Shown here: positions 20,112 to 32,692 of the stretch, in pieces | Position numbering within the stretch: position 1 is the stretch's first letter | Layout: every line of letters starts with the position of its first letter | From: Cryptomeria japonica | Lineage: Eukaryota > Streptophyta > Pinopsida > Cupressales > Cupressaceae | Assembly: GCF_030272615.1 (NCBI RefSeq) | Contig: NC_081413.1 | Span: forward strand, 141,641,872 to 141,705,871 | DNA length: 64,000 nucleotides | Reading direction: 5' to 3' | Translations under genes and position numbers: made by a program | The notes under the pieces: model-generated | Databases searched by the model: none | Told to the model about the DNA's origin: nothing | The model's input: the letters and a program-made list of their open reading frames with translations, nothing else

Positions 20112-22794
20112 ATGCCGATACCGATTGCAGAGCACAGATTGGAGCAAGTCCGACGGTTCCAGTGCCCAGACGACTACGGACCAGCGGTACGCAAATTCAA
20201 AATTTTAATTTTTAAGCATTTTTGATAGGTTTTTAGCTGAGTCCAAGTCGAGACGGAGCAAGAGCGCTGGAACTACGGTTTTGGCACTTTTGCTCCATGA
20301 ACTAGCGCTACTACGTCGCAATGGCGCTATTGCTCCATTGTTTGAGCGCTTTGGTTTGGTTGTAGCGCTATTATATGCAAGTTTAAGCGCTATTGAGGGC
20401 ATGTTTGAGCGCTTTTGAACTTTATTAGCGCTACTATGTAGTTGTTTGAGCGCATTTGTAGTTTGAGTGTTATGGGATAGCTGATTGAGTGCTTTTATTA
20501 GGGTTGTAGTGCTATTGCTGGGAAATTAGCATTGTTGATGGTAAAATAGCGCTTTTGTGTTTAGGATAAAGAGATGCCCCAGTTTGGATGAAGAAAAATC
20601 TCCCGATGCCAATGATGGATGGATGGTGATGTAAAGTGGGAGTTGTTTTGAACCATAGCAGCCTGATGAGACTTAGGTCATTTGTTAGGATAAATGCCCA
20701 TTGAAGTCTAGGTGGCTATGATTGCTTACCTATTGAGACCCGAAGATACTTGATCAAAGTATCTATTGATAGTCTAGGTTGAAACTTAAGAAAGTTTGAA
20801 AACAAAACAACTGATGGTGATTGATGAATGTCCATGTGCAAGAGGAGCTGGGCATGTTGCAGTTACGCGAGTGACATCCTGCGACATAGGGGTTGCGGGA
20901 TCGATTGACAGAGGCGGAGATTGATTGTATTGTCGCGACTGGACTATATGAGGTGATGCACATGCTCGTGATTCGTATGAATCACGGATTGATCACAGCG
21001 TTAGTAGAGCGGTGGCACAGCGAGACGTGCACCTTCCATCTAGCATAGGGGGAGATGACAGTGACCCTAGAGGATGTGTGGCGCATCCTGCGGATTTCAA
21101 TTCGGGGGGAGCTGGTCACATATGATAGATCTTGGGGGACTCTTGCAGTGCAGAGGATTTTTGATGAGGACGTTGTCATTGATGATGACTCTATTGCCTG
21201 GGAGGAGATAGCAGCGTTATATGAGCCTCTTCCAGTAGTTTTGTCCGGCATTGTGGGAGGATTACTGTGTCCTGACAGGCGATCACATGGTTTAGCCGTC
21301 AGATGGGGGCAGGTGATTGAGATGATGATGACCGAGGGGACCCGATTTGCGTGGGGGTCGTGCGTGCTGGCGCACCTGTATCAGGAGCTCCATGAGGTGG
21401 TGTACCGGGAGAGGGGTTCCTTAGTAGTGGGCATGACGTTGTTGCATATTTGGGCTTGGGAGCACCTACAAGTGACTCGACCGGTGAGTCTGAGATTCCG
21501 GGCAGTAGATCAACCGTACATGTTCATGTATAGCGGTATGATGAGTCAGCCCCACCTGGGGAAGTTAGAGTGCTGCCAGCGGGCTTTGGACGATCTGGAT
21601 GGAGTTATATGGTGGCCATACTTGGAGTGTGAGCCATGGGATGATGATGCAGAGGCACTGCCTTACATTTTTATGACTCGATTCCTCATTGGGAGGACCG
21701 CATACCATGTGGAGAGACAGGTGCCTGGGAGAGTGCTGAGACAGTTTGGACGGCAGCAAGGACTGCCTAGTGGATGAGGAGAGTATGCTCAAGTTATTCG
21801 GGAGAGGTATGCATGGGGGCCAGTGCTACCATATGATCAGGCATTGGCAGAGTTCCGGACACTGCAGGCAAGACCGTGGGACATACGATCGAGGGTTGTG
21901 GATGCAGGTGTTATAGATGAGTACACGCAGTACCAGGCAGCGTACCCGATCCTATGGATATCTGATCCAGCAGAGTGGATCCCAGATTTTGAGGATGAGA
22001 GGGGACAGAGACGGAGGAGGGCAGGAGGTTGAGGACCGAGGGCAGGTGGAGGAGATGGAGGAGGAGGGGGTGGAGGAGGTGGAGGAGGAGGAGGGTTGGG
22101 GATGCGGAGTCAGCAGAGAGGGAGAGGTGGACTGCCTCTACAGATATCATAAGGACCATTGATACAGGGAGGAGTTCAGCTAAGTGGGAGGGGGATGGAG
22201 AGGGAGATCCCGATGGATAGAGGGGAGGGGACTACTGGAGAGGGTGGTGCAAGGGAGGCAGCTATGGATACCAGGGAGGGAGCCACTGGAGATATGCGAG
22301 ATCATATGATAGTACGTTTGTAGACTCGGATAGAGGATTTGGAGGCGGCAGCTAGAGATGTGCAGCTATTTGCACGAGAGTCAGAGCTGGCGGTGGTGCT
22401 TCGGGAGAGGGATAGTGCAGTGGAGAGATTGGCAGAGCTGCAGGAGAGAGTGTGGGTTGGAGTAGGAGCACAGGGGCCTACAGGGGAGGTGATGAGGGAG
22501 ATGCGACGAGCACAGGCGGAGATAGACTATTGGCGGGGTTGATATGAGCAGGTGGTGCCAGTTAGTCAGCGAGCTTTTAGCTATTCGCAGATGCGGCAGG
22601 CCAGATCAGAGCGATCGCAGAGGGTGCAGAGTAGTGGGGGTGTGATGGGTCCGCTGCAGAGGGAGAGATCAGGGGATGTAAGAGGGAGTGGTGGTTCGAT
22701 GAGGCCTCCACAGAGGGATGGAGCAGGTGGTGCAGACACCAGTGGTGGAGCAAGTGGAGGTGTTGGGATAGCATTTGGCCAGAGTGGCATTTGA
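20112..22794 (+). pseudogene. Antisense plant mobile domain (PMD) gene, outer element
   Basis: Encodes a PMD protein, a domain shared by MAIN/MAIL-type plant proteins and several transposons; its role in elements is unknown. Predicted exon 1 (20112-20186) codes 25 residues, including QVRRFQCP, and ends at a GTACGC donor. Exon 2 starts near 20842; its acceptor reads CAA where the inner copy has CAG, so it is probably lost. The PMD core (about 20990-21777) includes ALVERWHSETCTFHL and GEMTVTLEDVWRIL. A Gly/Arg-rich stretch and a coiled coil (22339-22540) follow, then a SSGGVMGP tail like that of the inner copy. All segments share one frame. Eight premature stops interrupt it (20872, 20887, 21046, 21775, 22030, 22150, 22321, 22540); several fit C-to-T or G-to-A changes. 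It runs opposite to, and converges on, gag-pol. Confidence 0.8.
20263..20553 (+). repeat. 20-bp-phased AGCGCT array in the PMD intron, outer element
   Basis: AGCGCT or one- to two-base variants lie at 20263, 20283, 20304, 20323, 20345, 20364, 20386, 20408, 20427, 20449, 20466, 20488, 20508, 20528 and 20548. That is fifteen units at a mean of 20.4 bp. Flanks alternate between TAGCGCTATTG and TTGAGCGCTTTTG; spacers otherwise differ, so this is not a simple tandem repeat. It lies in the predicted PMD intron, in the plus-strand sense. Confidence 0.85.
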
Positions 22795-25402
22795 GCGAGC
22801 ATTTTTTGCATATATGTATTGTATCATTTTTTATTTTTTGGACTATATCTTGGATGGCTCTTGGTAGCCGATTTTGTAGACTTCATTGTACTCTAATATA
22901 TGAGATGATATATATGAGGAGATCCCATATTTTGATGATATGTAGTTGATATGTATGGATGTTTATGCAGGATGATGAGTTATTGCTTAGATGGATATGT
23001 GTACATGTATGCATTGATGAGATGTTTCTTATATGCATGTTTTTATGATGATTTATGATGTAGGATACTGACATATGAATGCAGGTTTATATATGTATGA
23101 TTTGTTTGATTTTTGATGTAATGCTTTATGTATGTAATGTCATGATGAGGATGTATGCTTATGATGATTTATGAACAGGATTTTGGTGTTTCCTATTGCA
23201 ATATAATGATGAGATGATTAATGCGATGATGTGAATGTAATGGTTGAATGAATGATTTTATGTATGGATATGCATCTAGATGTTTTTGTTAAATGAATGC
23301 AATATAAATAAACAAAATGTAAAGTACAAATGTTTATATGATAATGCCTAAATGAAAAATGGATATATATAAAATGGTATGAACCAATGTGTTTTGGAAA
23401 CAAATGGATTTATGATTCTAAATGCTTTAAATATGATTTAAGTAAAAATGATAATGTGATGATACTATAGCTTATGATTTTAATAACTGCACCTTAATGC
23501 AATTAAAAAGAGGATAATGAATGCAATGTGGATGAATCCTAAAATGAGCATAATAAGGTACTTAGTAATGAATGAATGCACTTTTTAACTATAAATGAAT
23601 GTATGCAATAATAAATGATAAAGGATGATAAAATGATGATGGATAATCGACACTATATGAATGCCTAGTAAATGATTTTAAAACAATCAAAGACAATTTG
23701 ATCCCATGAATGAATCCAATTATTTATGATTGATGCAATGATGCAAAATGATTTAATGAAAAACTAATGTCAAAAATGAACTATATGCAATGTTAAGTTA
23801 AAAATGACATGAATGTTCTTAATGCGAGATGAAACTAAATGTGATGATGATATGACCATGAGGAATGCAAGGTTTTTGAGACTTTCATGATGCATTGATG
23901 ATGTATCAGAGTACTCGGTCGTGATTGTATCCAAGACCAGTTTTAATGGTCACTTTTGCATATAAAACTTACATATGAATGAATGAATGGATGGGTGATA
24001 TGCAACAGAGTGCAATATATAAACAGATGAGATGAAATGACGATCCATAGTGCTCTATTTTCATCATTGAGCTTTAAAATGTTGGAAGAGAATACAAGCA
24101 TCTTGACATAATGATTCAAGATGACCTGAGTATTCCTTACATGGATTTTATATAGCAAGTTAATACAAACGACTTGATATAAGGGTCAAGTCGACCAGAG
24201 TATTGCTTTCGGAACAGACAAGGATTATCTATGTTCATGCATGACTTGGATCGTCCTCCTTGATCTTAGGCTGATCATATCCTGAGACAAGTGCATACTA
24301 TACTAAGAGATAAAACCTTTATCCAATTTGGATGAGGAGGAACCAAAGAATGAGCATTGTACTTGCAAACAATAGTATATACATAAAGAATAAAGAATAA
24401 TGATCCTTGGTAGTGGTTCATGCCCATATGGTCGAGGTATATGCTGTAGTCAGCAATCCGTAATGATCTATGACTGCATTTTGCATAAGATCACGTAGCT
24501 TGGTGAACTTCCCACGTAGACACCATTAGTACATGCCCCAGAACTTCATCGGAAATAATGTGCAAACGATACAAAACAAATGATGAAAGATCCCGATACA
24601 GATAAACAAATGATTGTTCTCACAAACCAACCCAGTATTTGATAGCTTAACATAATTTTCTTGTCAAAGAAAACGTCACTTTTGTCTTTGTTTTGGTAAG
24701 GAAGGATGCATCCTTGTTGAAGACAGTTTTGAGTGTTGATGTTGATTGTATGGTCGATTGATAAGTGGTCATCGTGTGAGTATTTTGTCAATGTTTGTTT
24801 TGGTATCTGCATGGATGAGTATGTACAAGGTGTTGCCATGTTTTTGCGTGTTTTTCGATATTTTCTGATGTTTTTGGATTTTGTGAGACATTTTGAATGT
24901 TTTTGGATTTTTGTGAAACAGTTTTGAATGTTTTTGGTATTTTGTGAGACATTTTCCAATGTTTTTGGTAGTTTGACGATTGTTTAGAATGAAGAACTTT
25001 AATGAATCATAAGACAATGTAGAATCCACTTCCATCAATAGGTTAAGGGCATTGCCCCCAGTTTAGACATGACTATGAAAAAGCAGGATGCAAGACACAT
25101 GGAGTACTTTCTTAATTGCAGATGAATAACAAGCCATGGTTTTGGACGGATGGATGTATGTATGAAGTAGATGTGATCGCAACAAGTCTAAAAGACAATG
25201 GAGCCATAGCCTTTACGAGTGGTGCCTGTTTGCTAGGTTTTCACCATCGTACTTACCCAAGGTGCCACCGGAGTGGTTGTTCACCGTTTGGATGCATGAT
25301 TTTTCTTTACTTTTTTGAATGTTTTTGTATTTTCTTTAGGTCATTTATCTGGATGTTTTTGGTATTTTCTAGTATGTAGGGGAGCCTGATGCTCTGTTCA
25401 GC
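22795..25402. other. Region between converging PMD and pol genes, outer element
   Basis: Non-coding. 22880-24150 is low-complexity, dominated by ATGATG, GATGAATG and TATGTATG words. 24838-24975 is a ~30-bp repeat of ATGTTTTTGG(A/T)ATTTTGTGAGAC. 25215-25300 contains a block (GGTTTTCACCATCGTACTTACCCA...GTGCCACCGGAGTGG) also found in the inner element at 41785-41850. Confidence 0.6.
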
Positions 25403-26911
25403 TTAGGTATAAAACCGTTTGAGGTGCATGTTGTTGATTGGATCTGCAAGTGGTTCTCCTTCTGATGTAGCCAAATGATATGCCCTAGACCTGAATACAG
25501 CAGTGACAACATATGGGCCTAGCCAGTTTGATTCAAACTTGCCCTGATGTTCTCTGTTTGGTTGATTACGAGGATTCTCTCAAAGAACAAGATCACCTAC
25601 CTCAAATGTGCGAGATCTAACTTGGTGATTATAGCTTCTACCCATGCATTGCTAATAGGCTTTGAGGTGATTGTATGCAGCTTGTCGCTTCTCATCAAGT
25701 AATTCTAAGTCCTGAAGATGAGATACTCTATATGCTTCATCATTGATGAGATTGTGCAAGGAAACCCGTAATGATGGTATCTCAACCTCAATAGGCAAGA
25801 TAGCTTCTACACCATAGACCAACGAATAAGGAGTTGCACCTATAGGGGTTCGAATGCTAGTTCGATATGCCCATAGTGCTGGATTCAATTGAACGTGCCA
25901 ATCACGGCCAGTATCATTGACTGTCTTCTTGAGGATTCTTAATATGTTTTTATTTGATGCTTCAGCCTGACCATTGCCTTGTGGGTAATAGGGGGTGGAA
26001 AAGCAATGTTGGATATGAAATTTCTCACAAAGTTCATGGACATCTTGATTTTTGAAAGGAAGACCGTTATCTGTGATGATGGACATGGGCACACCATACC
26101 GGCAGATGATGTAGTTGAGGATAAATGAGGCGATCTGCTTGCCGGTGACCTGGGTAAGTGGAACAGCTTCGATCCACTTTGTGAAATATTCGGTGGCGGT
26201 AATAATGAATTTGTGGCCGTTGGATGAAGATGGATGGATTTTACCCACAAGGTCAAGGCCCCATTGACAAAAAGGCCATGGTGTTGTGATTGGTTGCAAT
26301 TCCTATGCTGGTGCATGTATCAAGTCGCTATGAACTTGGCATTTCTTGCACTTCCTGACAAAGTAGTAGGAGTCTTTTTCCATAGATGGCTAATAGTATC
26401 CATTGTGCAGGAGTTTCTTGGCTAGTGATGGACCACTTGCATGGGTTCCACAAATTCCTTCATGTACCTCTTCCAAGGGCTTTGTTATCTCACCTTGTTC
26501 CAGACATCAAAGGAGAGTACCATCAAGACCGCGTCGGTATAGGGTTTCGGCAATAATGGTATATCGAGTAGTTTGGCGAATGAAGGTTTTACGTTGGTTA
26601 TTCGATTGGTTAGGAGGAAGGGTGTGATCGCGGAGATAAGTGTAGAACTCACCATACCATGGGGATTCAGAACCAACAAGGCGACATATCATTTCGGATT
26701 CAGGGATATCATAAGCGGGAATCCAAAGCTGTTCTACCAAGAACTCATAGTATGTTGAATTTTGTGGAAGATCTAGGAGAGATGCGATGGTAGTCATAGC
26801 GTCAGTAGCTCGATTCTGATCTCTTGGTATCTGCTCAAAAGTGATAGTAGTAAATGATGTCTTTAGAGTGTCCACCATTTGTTTATATGGCATGAGTTTA
26901 TCATCCTTGGT
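25403..26911 (-). pseudogene. Integrase region, outer element
   Basis: Inserts element cDNA into the host genome. Reading on from the RNase H frame, it has an N-terminal HHCC zinc-finger region (about 26320-26480). The core shows DLVGKIH (D1, about 26230), TDNG (D2, about 26065) and YYPQGNGQAEASNK (catalytic E, about 25975), the D,D35E arrangement. A C-terminal region ends NNMHLKRFYT at a TAA stop (25403-25405). Premature stops at 26911, 26507, within the zinc finger, before the core and at 25652 lie where the inner copy has Gln, Arg or Trp. Same frame throughout, no frameshift seen. Confidence 0.85.
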
Positions 26912-29900
26912 CTAATATTCATCAGGTGCTTGTCGAATGACTAGTTGGGAGTCGCCATATACTTGTAGTTCATGTAATTTCCATTGTACAGCTAACCTGA
27001 GTCCCATGATCAAGGCCTCATACTCTGCTATGTTGTTGGTGCATGGAAATGTGAGCCTGTAAGACTTCGGGATGCTATCACCTTGAGGTCTGATAAATAG
27101 AATGCCTACCCCCGAGCCATGCCTAGTGTATGAACCATCAAAGTAGAGTTTCCATGGTTGTGTTGTGGTGATCGTGAATATCTCTTCGTCTAGAAAATTG
27201 GAAATAAGAGGATAATCGCCTATGAGAGGTGCATCGGCCAATTGATCTGCAATAACTTGACCTTTGATAGCTTTATGGTCTACATACTCGATGTCAAATT
27301 CACTTAGAATCATCACCCATTTGGCCAATCGACTTGTCAATGCTACTTTGCTGAGTAAATACTTGAGTGGATCAATCTTTGCAATGAGTTGTACCTTGTG
27401 TGTTAACAGATAGTGCCTCAGTTTAGTGGCTGCCAAGATTACTGCTAAGCAAGCTCGCTCAATAGGTGTGTAATTGAGTTCATAGCCCACTAGTGTGCGA
27501 GAGATATAGTAAATAGCACACTCTTTTCCTTCTGCATTATGTTGTGCCAATAGTACACCCAATGATGTACTTGTTGCTGAGATATAGAGTAACAACAGTC
27601 TACTTGGATCTGGTGGCATCAGCAATGGTGGATTCATGAGATAGTCTTTAAGCATCTGAAATGCTTGCTGGCATCGGGCATCCCACTGAAAGCGGATGTT
27701 CTTATGTAGTAGATGTGTAAATGGGTGACACTTATCAGCCAATTGTGAAATGAATCTTTGGATGGATTGAATTCGCCCTTGTAATGTCCTTAGATGACTG
27801 ATATTCTTGGGTGGTGGCATATCCATGATTGCTTTTACCTTTGCTGGGTTGACCTCAATACCTTTGCTTGAGACGATGTATCCTAGAAGCTTCCTAGAGG
27901 TTACTCCAAAGACACATTTCTTTGGGTTGAGTCGAACATGGTATTGTTCCAGTCTGTCAAATATTTTATCTAAGATGTGGAGATTCCCTTCTCTAGTGAG
28001 TGATTTTGCTAATAAGTCATCAACATAATCTTCCATCATAGTATGCATCATGTCATGGAAGATGGTGGTCATTGCTCGTTGATAGGTTGCTCTTGCATTC
28101 TTGAGGCCGAAAGGCATCACATTCCAGCAATATGTGCCCCATGCACATGTGAAGGTTGTTTTATGTTGGTCCTCTAGTGCGATCTTTATTTGATTGTATC
28201 CTGAAAAACCATCCATGAGTGAAAGCATGGCATGCCCTGCTGTCAAATCCAGTATGATGTCGATATTTGGTAGGGGGAAGTCATCCTTAGGATAGGCCTT
28301 ATTTAGATCTCTGAAGTCAGTACAAATGTGGATGCCCCCTTTTGGTTTGCCGACAGGCACAATATTGGAGATCCATTCTGCATAATCAATTGGTCTAATG
28401 AAACCAACATCTAGGAGTTTCTTGAGTTCTGTTTTGACTAGCACTGCAATTTGAAGATGCATCTTACGAAGCTTCTGCTTGATAGGTTTGGCTCCTTCTG
28501 CTATGGTAAGGTGATGCATGACTAAATCAGGATCAAGCCTAGGCATGTCTGCATATGACCATGCAAAGTTGATCTCACGCTTCTGGAAGAACTCTATAAA
28601 CTTAGGCTGGTCTTCTGGAGTGAGAAGAGATGCCAGATGTACGAGGTGAGGATTTTCAGGGGTCCCCACATTGTATTCTTTGGTTTCCTCGATGAGAATC
28701 ATTGATCGTTCCTCTTGTGCATTAGTAGGGAGAATGTCAAACCCTTCATCCTCAGGCACCTCAGAGAGGTTTTCACCATTGGATATGCTCTTTCTTTTTA
28801 CTTTTGTTGGATCAAACAATGCCACAGTGTGATTTTCACTAGAAGATCCATGCTTTATTGTTATATTTTTGCAGTTGAAAGGTTTGGCATCCGCCCCAAA
28901 GTATGTTGCACTATTAAGTTCTATGGTGAATCCAGCTTTGTGATCCCCACTTGGTAGGTTATCCCTTAATTCCAAAAAGTCAATGATAGCCTTATCGTTT
29001 TGGAAGAAGTCAAGACATGGGGGATTTGGTTGGTTCCATTCGATGAGTTCAGGGTGGATAATAGGAATTACTTCATCGATTAGGCTAAGTTTGTTAGAGG
29101 TATCAGTGAGGGTTAAGACGTTATGGTGAAGGTCATTGATGGTACTCTCCCTATCAAAATCAGGCGTAGGATGAGACGTAGGGTCTGTGGAAGATGTTTC
29201 CAGTTCAGGAATCCAAGTGGTCTTTATCTGTGCTTCTTCGTAAATAGGGATGTCTTTGTGTGGTGGAGGTGGTGATGCATCTTCCTCATCTGAAGTGTTA
29301 AGCTGTACAGAATCAAATTCCCACTCATGTGAGTCGGTCTCTGAGTCACTTTCCAGCATCTGATTACTATACCATACTGGGATGTCTTTTGAGTTAAATA
29401 CTGCAGGTGTGATTGGTTGATGTACCTTTGTAGTGATTGGTGCTGTAGGAAGATTGATGGGGATAAAAGAATATGGTACCAAGAGTATCAGTAATATTGA
29501 CTCAGTTGCTTCTGCTAGAACTGCTGGTGCTATAGATGCTGCTATGGGTTCTGATACAGTTGTTGCTGCTAATGGTGTTGTTGATGGGAGTACGAGTTCA
29601 CTTGGTGGGATGATTGGTATTGTAGATGGTTGTGCTGGGATTTTGAGCCTCGGTGGGGCAGCTGTGATGGTGTTTGATGTTGCTCTGATAATGAAAGGCG
29701 TCCTTTTTGTAGTAAGCTGACATAATGGTTTGCTGGGTTTTCCTTTGAATTTGAGCTTAGGAAAGATCTCTTTTCCAAAGCCTAGGCCTATATTACCTTT
29801 GGGCTTTAATTTTGGCAGCAGAGGTTCATGTCGTCCTTGTTTGCAATATCCTAAAGCACTCTGACCATCATATCCCATTCTTTGCATAATGAGGAGACCA

Positions 29901-29965
29901 TTGCCAAATTGATCTGTAGGAAGTTTAACTTGCGGTATATCAGTGGTGATGGGATCTTTATAGAT
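26912..29965 (-). CDS. G-patch, reverse transcriptase and dual RNase H, outer element
   Basis: Central pol segment: 991 codons open from 29887, and the same frame is open back to a stop near 29968. A G-patch-like stretch (MGYDGQSALG...GLGFG) comes first, then an acidic Pro/Thr-rich spacer. The reverse transcriptase has ICTDFRDLNKAYPKDDFPLP, FGLKNA and active-site YVDD (about 28030). A first, retroviral-type RNase H follows (TSLGVLLAQ, about 27560) and a second, archaeal-type RNase H (LYFDGSY, AEYEAL, GDSQLV; about 26930-27160). Paired RNase H domains place it in the Tat lineage of Ty3/Gypsy. It copies genomic RNA to DNA in virus-like particles. This is the longest intact frame in the window. 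Confidence 0.92.
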   Translation of the reverse strand: MYKDPITTDIPQVKLPTDQFGNGLLIMQRMGYDGQSALGYCKQGRHEPLLPKLKPKGNIGLGFGKEIFPKLKFKGKPSKPLCQLTTKRTPFIIRATSNTITAAPPRLKIPAQPSTIPIIPPSELVLPSTTPLAATTVSEPIAASIAPAVLAEATESILLILLVPYSFIPINLPTAPITTKVHQPITPAVFNSKDIPVWYSNQMLESDSETDSHEWEFDSVQLNTSDEEDASPPPPHKDIPIYEEAQIKTTWIPELETSSTDPTSHPTPDFDRESTINDLHHNVLTLTDTSNKLSLIDEVIPIIHPELIEWNQPNPPCLDFFQNDKAIIDFLELRDNLPSGDHKAGFTIELNSATYFGADAKPFNCKNITIKHGSSSENHTVALFDPTKVKRKSISNGENLSEVPEDEGFDILPTNAQEERSMILIEETKEYNVGTPENPHLVHLASLLTPEDQPKFIEFFQKREINFAWSYADMPRLDPDLVMHHLTIAEGAKPIKQKLRKMHLQIAVLVKTELKKLLDVGFIRPIDYAEWISNIVPVGKPKGGIHICTDFRDLNKAYPKDDFPLPNIDIILDLTAGHAMLSLMDGFSGYNQIKIALEDQHKTTFTCAWGTYCWNVMPFGLKNARATYQRAMTTIFHDMMHTMMEDYVDDLLAKSLTREGNLHILDKIFDRLEQYHVRLNPKKCVFGVTSRKLLGYIVSSKGIEVNPAKVKAIMDMPPPKNISHLRTLQGRIQSIQRFISQLADKCHPFTHLLHKNIRFQWDARCQQAFQMLKDYLMNPPLLMPPDPSRLLLLYISATSTSLGVLLAQHNAEGKECAIYYISRTLVGYELNYTPIERACLAVILAATKLRHYLLTHKVQLIAKIDPLKYLLSKVALTSRLAKWVMILSEFDIEYVDHKAIKGQVIADQLADAPLIGDYPLISNFLDEEIFTITTTQPWKLYFDGSYTRHGSGVGILFIRPQGDSIPKSYRLTFPCTNNIAEYEALIMGLRLAVQWKLHELQVYGDSQLVIRQAPDEY

Positions 29966-30067
29966 CTAGTCTGCCAAGTCCTCATCTTGGGTTTCTTCTT
30001 CTTGACTCTTTCCAAGGATGAAAGGCATCAAAGCACATGCTGGAATGATTAGTGATTGTTGGAGTAC

Positions 30068-31111
30068 CTATTGTGGTTTACCATGTGTTCTAGAAGAAAT
30101 GGGCATTTGTCCTACACAAAAGAGTTGACTCAAGTTGTATTCCCCAGGACCTTCCTCTGCTATCTTCATCTTAAGCTTTTCTTGCTTTGGTATAGTGGTG
30201 TTCGAACTGGCAAGAGAGGTAGGACTTATATATGATGTGGAGGAAATGGCTTCTCTATTATTAGGAACGGTAATCTCTGGTTGATGGTTGATATTTTGAC
30301 AGTACGCAAAGGGATTTGCATTGCCCAGAATTGTGATCTCTACACTGTTATGTGGGAACTTGATACATTGATGGTAGGTAGATGGAACGGCTTGCATGGC
30401 ATGTATCCAAGGTCTTCCTAACAATAGATTGTATGGCAGAGGAAGGTCCAGAACTTGACAAATGATGTGCTTTACCACAGGGCCCACTCGGATTGGTAGT
30501 ACCATAGCTACTTTGGATGAACGCTCTGCATCGTCATAGGCTTTGATTGTGATATTCTTACGAGGATCCACTGATTCTACCGCATATCCCAATGTTGTGA
30601 CCAACTGTAGTGTACAAATATTCAGGCCTGCTCCATTATTGATCAAGACTCACTTGATCCTATGCTGGTTGATAAAGCCTTCAATATGTAGTGAAGCGTT
30701 ATGAGGTTGTTGGAAGGAAGAATTGTCACTTTTGGAAAAAGTGAGACAAGGTGATGACTTTAGACTTCCAACCATGGCTTGAAATTGGTCTGTATTCAGA
30801 TTTGCAGGGACTGACGCCTCTTAGAGTGCTCGATCTAAGATAGTTTTATGAGATGGTGATAGGCGCAATAGTTTTAAAATGGATATAAGCGCAAGCATTT
30901 TGTCTAATTGTTCCACAAGATTGTACTGCTTTGGGATGGAGGTGGTGCCTTGTGGAGCTACCTTTATGGTAACTTTGCCGCGACGTGTAACAACATTGCA
31001 ATTTGAGTTGGGATTTTTGAAGGTTATAGTTGCAACTTGTTCATTGGCATCATACAGATGATTTACAGTGTAATTATACGTAGCCTGTGTATAATCAGTG
31101 GTATCAGTGCC
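30068..31111 (-). pseudogene. Protease region, outer element
   Basis: Retropepsin-like aspartic protease that would process the polyprotein. The active-site segment here reads VLINNGAGLNIC, where the inner copy has VLIDGGAGLNIC. The catalytic Asp is therefore Asn and the next Gly also Asn, so it should be inactive. The flap/core segment YNLLLGRPWIHAM is intact. A stop just before the active site sits where the inner copy has Arg (RIK-R-VLI), a CGA-to-TGA change. Another stop at 30068 is where CAG is likely. Confidence 0.8.
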
Positions 31112-32692
31112 TCACTTGGAAGTGGAAGGACCCCTTTGATCTTGTGATGGAAGTGGATTTTTGAACATCAGATGATCATTATTGGTTCTTTTTGGGTCAT
31201 GTCCTTCAATTTCAATTTCTCCTCGATCAATAAGATCTTGAATAAGATCTTTTAATTGGTGACAATTACTAGTCTTGTGTCCTCTTCCTTGATGGAATTC
31301 ATAGTGTTCAGTATCTCTCCACCACGCTGGTTTGACCTGAGGCTCATAGTTTGATAGTTTAGGTAGAGTGACCAAATTTTGAGAAATGAGTTGTCACAAT
31401 ACTGTTTCAATGGGTTCCCCTAAGGGAGTGTATGTTCATTTTTGTTTTTGCTGATGAGGTCTTGGTTCATCATGAGATGTGATGCGACCTTGATTAGAAG
31501 GAACATTTGTGTTGTTCTGAGGTGGAGGATTCTATCCTGCAAACCGAACCACAGGTTGTGCATTTTGGATAGTCCGGGCATCCATAACCCCATCGTTGAC
31601 AGTATTCTTGTTTTTATTCCAGAAGCTTGGTTTATCGCTATTGAAGCGCGGGTGAGGACCATCTTTTGGTTCATTAAAGATTTTGATGAGTCCTTTCTTG
31701 ATAAGTGCCCTTTCACATTTCAAACCCTTGGTGATCATATCATTAAAAGAGTCTGTGTCTTTGACATCCAGGTGAAATTCCATTTCTTCGTTTAAGTTGG
31801 AAATAAATATTTCCACTAGTTCTCGTTCAGGTAACTGAAGAGAACGTCTGCTAGACATTTGGCGCCATCATTGCAGAAATACTGAGAATAGTTCACCTGG
31901 TTTTTGTTTAGTGTTGCACAGATCAGCCATGGTGATGTTGCATTCAATGTTATGAGAGTAATGAGCTAGGAACTTCTGGATGAGTTCCTCAAATGTTCTA
32001 ATGCCACCTGATAGTTGAGAAAACCATGATGTGGTTGTTCCTCCCAAGCTTTGGGGAAAAAGGCGCATTAGGTAGGTGTCTTCATATGCCACTTCGAGGC
32101 AAGCAGAATGAAATTCTCTGACATGATCACGGGGATCTCCCTTTCCTCTATATTTTTTGAATTTGGGTGTTTCGAATCCTCATGGAAAGGGTGGCATATA
32201 AAGATTCCTATCAAAAGGATAGGGACAAATGTCATTGAGTGAGAATTGGTTGGTCTTGACACCACTATGAAGTTGTTGGGCGAGATTCTCGACTTGTTGC
32301 CGCAACATCTCCATTTCAGTTGGAGGAGGAGGTGGTGGGTTACCTCGAGGAATGTTATATCTGATGGGATCTCTACCTCTTTCCTCTTCATGGCGACTTT
32401 GTCTTTCTGATGCTTGTCTTAATTGGGCAAGATCAAAGTCAAAGGGGAGTTTTGCTCCCTCTTGAGCGAGCTTTAAAAAGTGAGCATCTGCATTGCTCTT
32501 GAGTATTTCATCAAAAAGTTTGTTAAAGAGAGGGTTATGCTGAGCCCTTTCTATTGTTGCAGGAGTAGGAGTACTTGGGTTTTCCTCATTCGCATTTCCT
32601 CCAAGTGCTTCTTGAAATTCATTGAGATTTTCTTCTTCTTCTTCTTCTATTTCTATTTCTCGTTGCCTTGATTGTGATCGGGTTTGAGCCAT
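31112..32692 (-). pseudogene. Gag region, outer element
   Basis: Capsid/nucleocapsid precursor that packages element RNA. It starts MAQTRSQSRQ at 32692 with an acidic N-terminus and a proline run. It then contains the plant retrotransposon gag core (TYLMRLFPQSL...TTSWFSQL...FLAHYSHNI...LCNTKQKPGE). A knuckle-like YEFHQGRGHKTSNC lies near 31290; its first Cys is Tyr, unlike the inner copy. Premature stops at 32180, 31868, 31532, near 31440 and at 31112 are all in one frame, and several match Arg or Gln in the inner copy. Confidence 0.85.
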
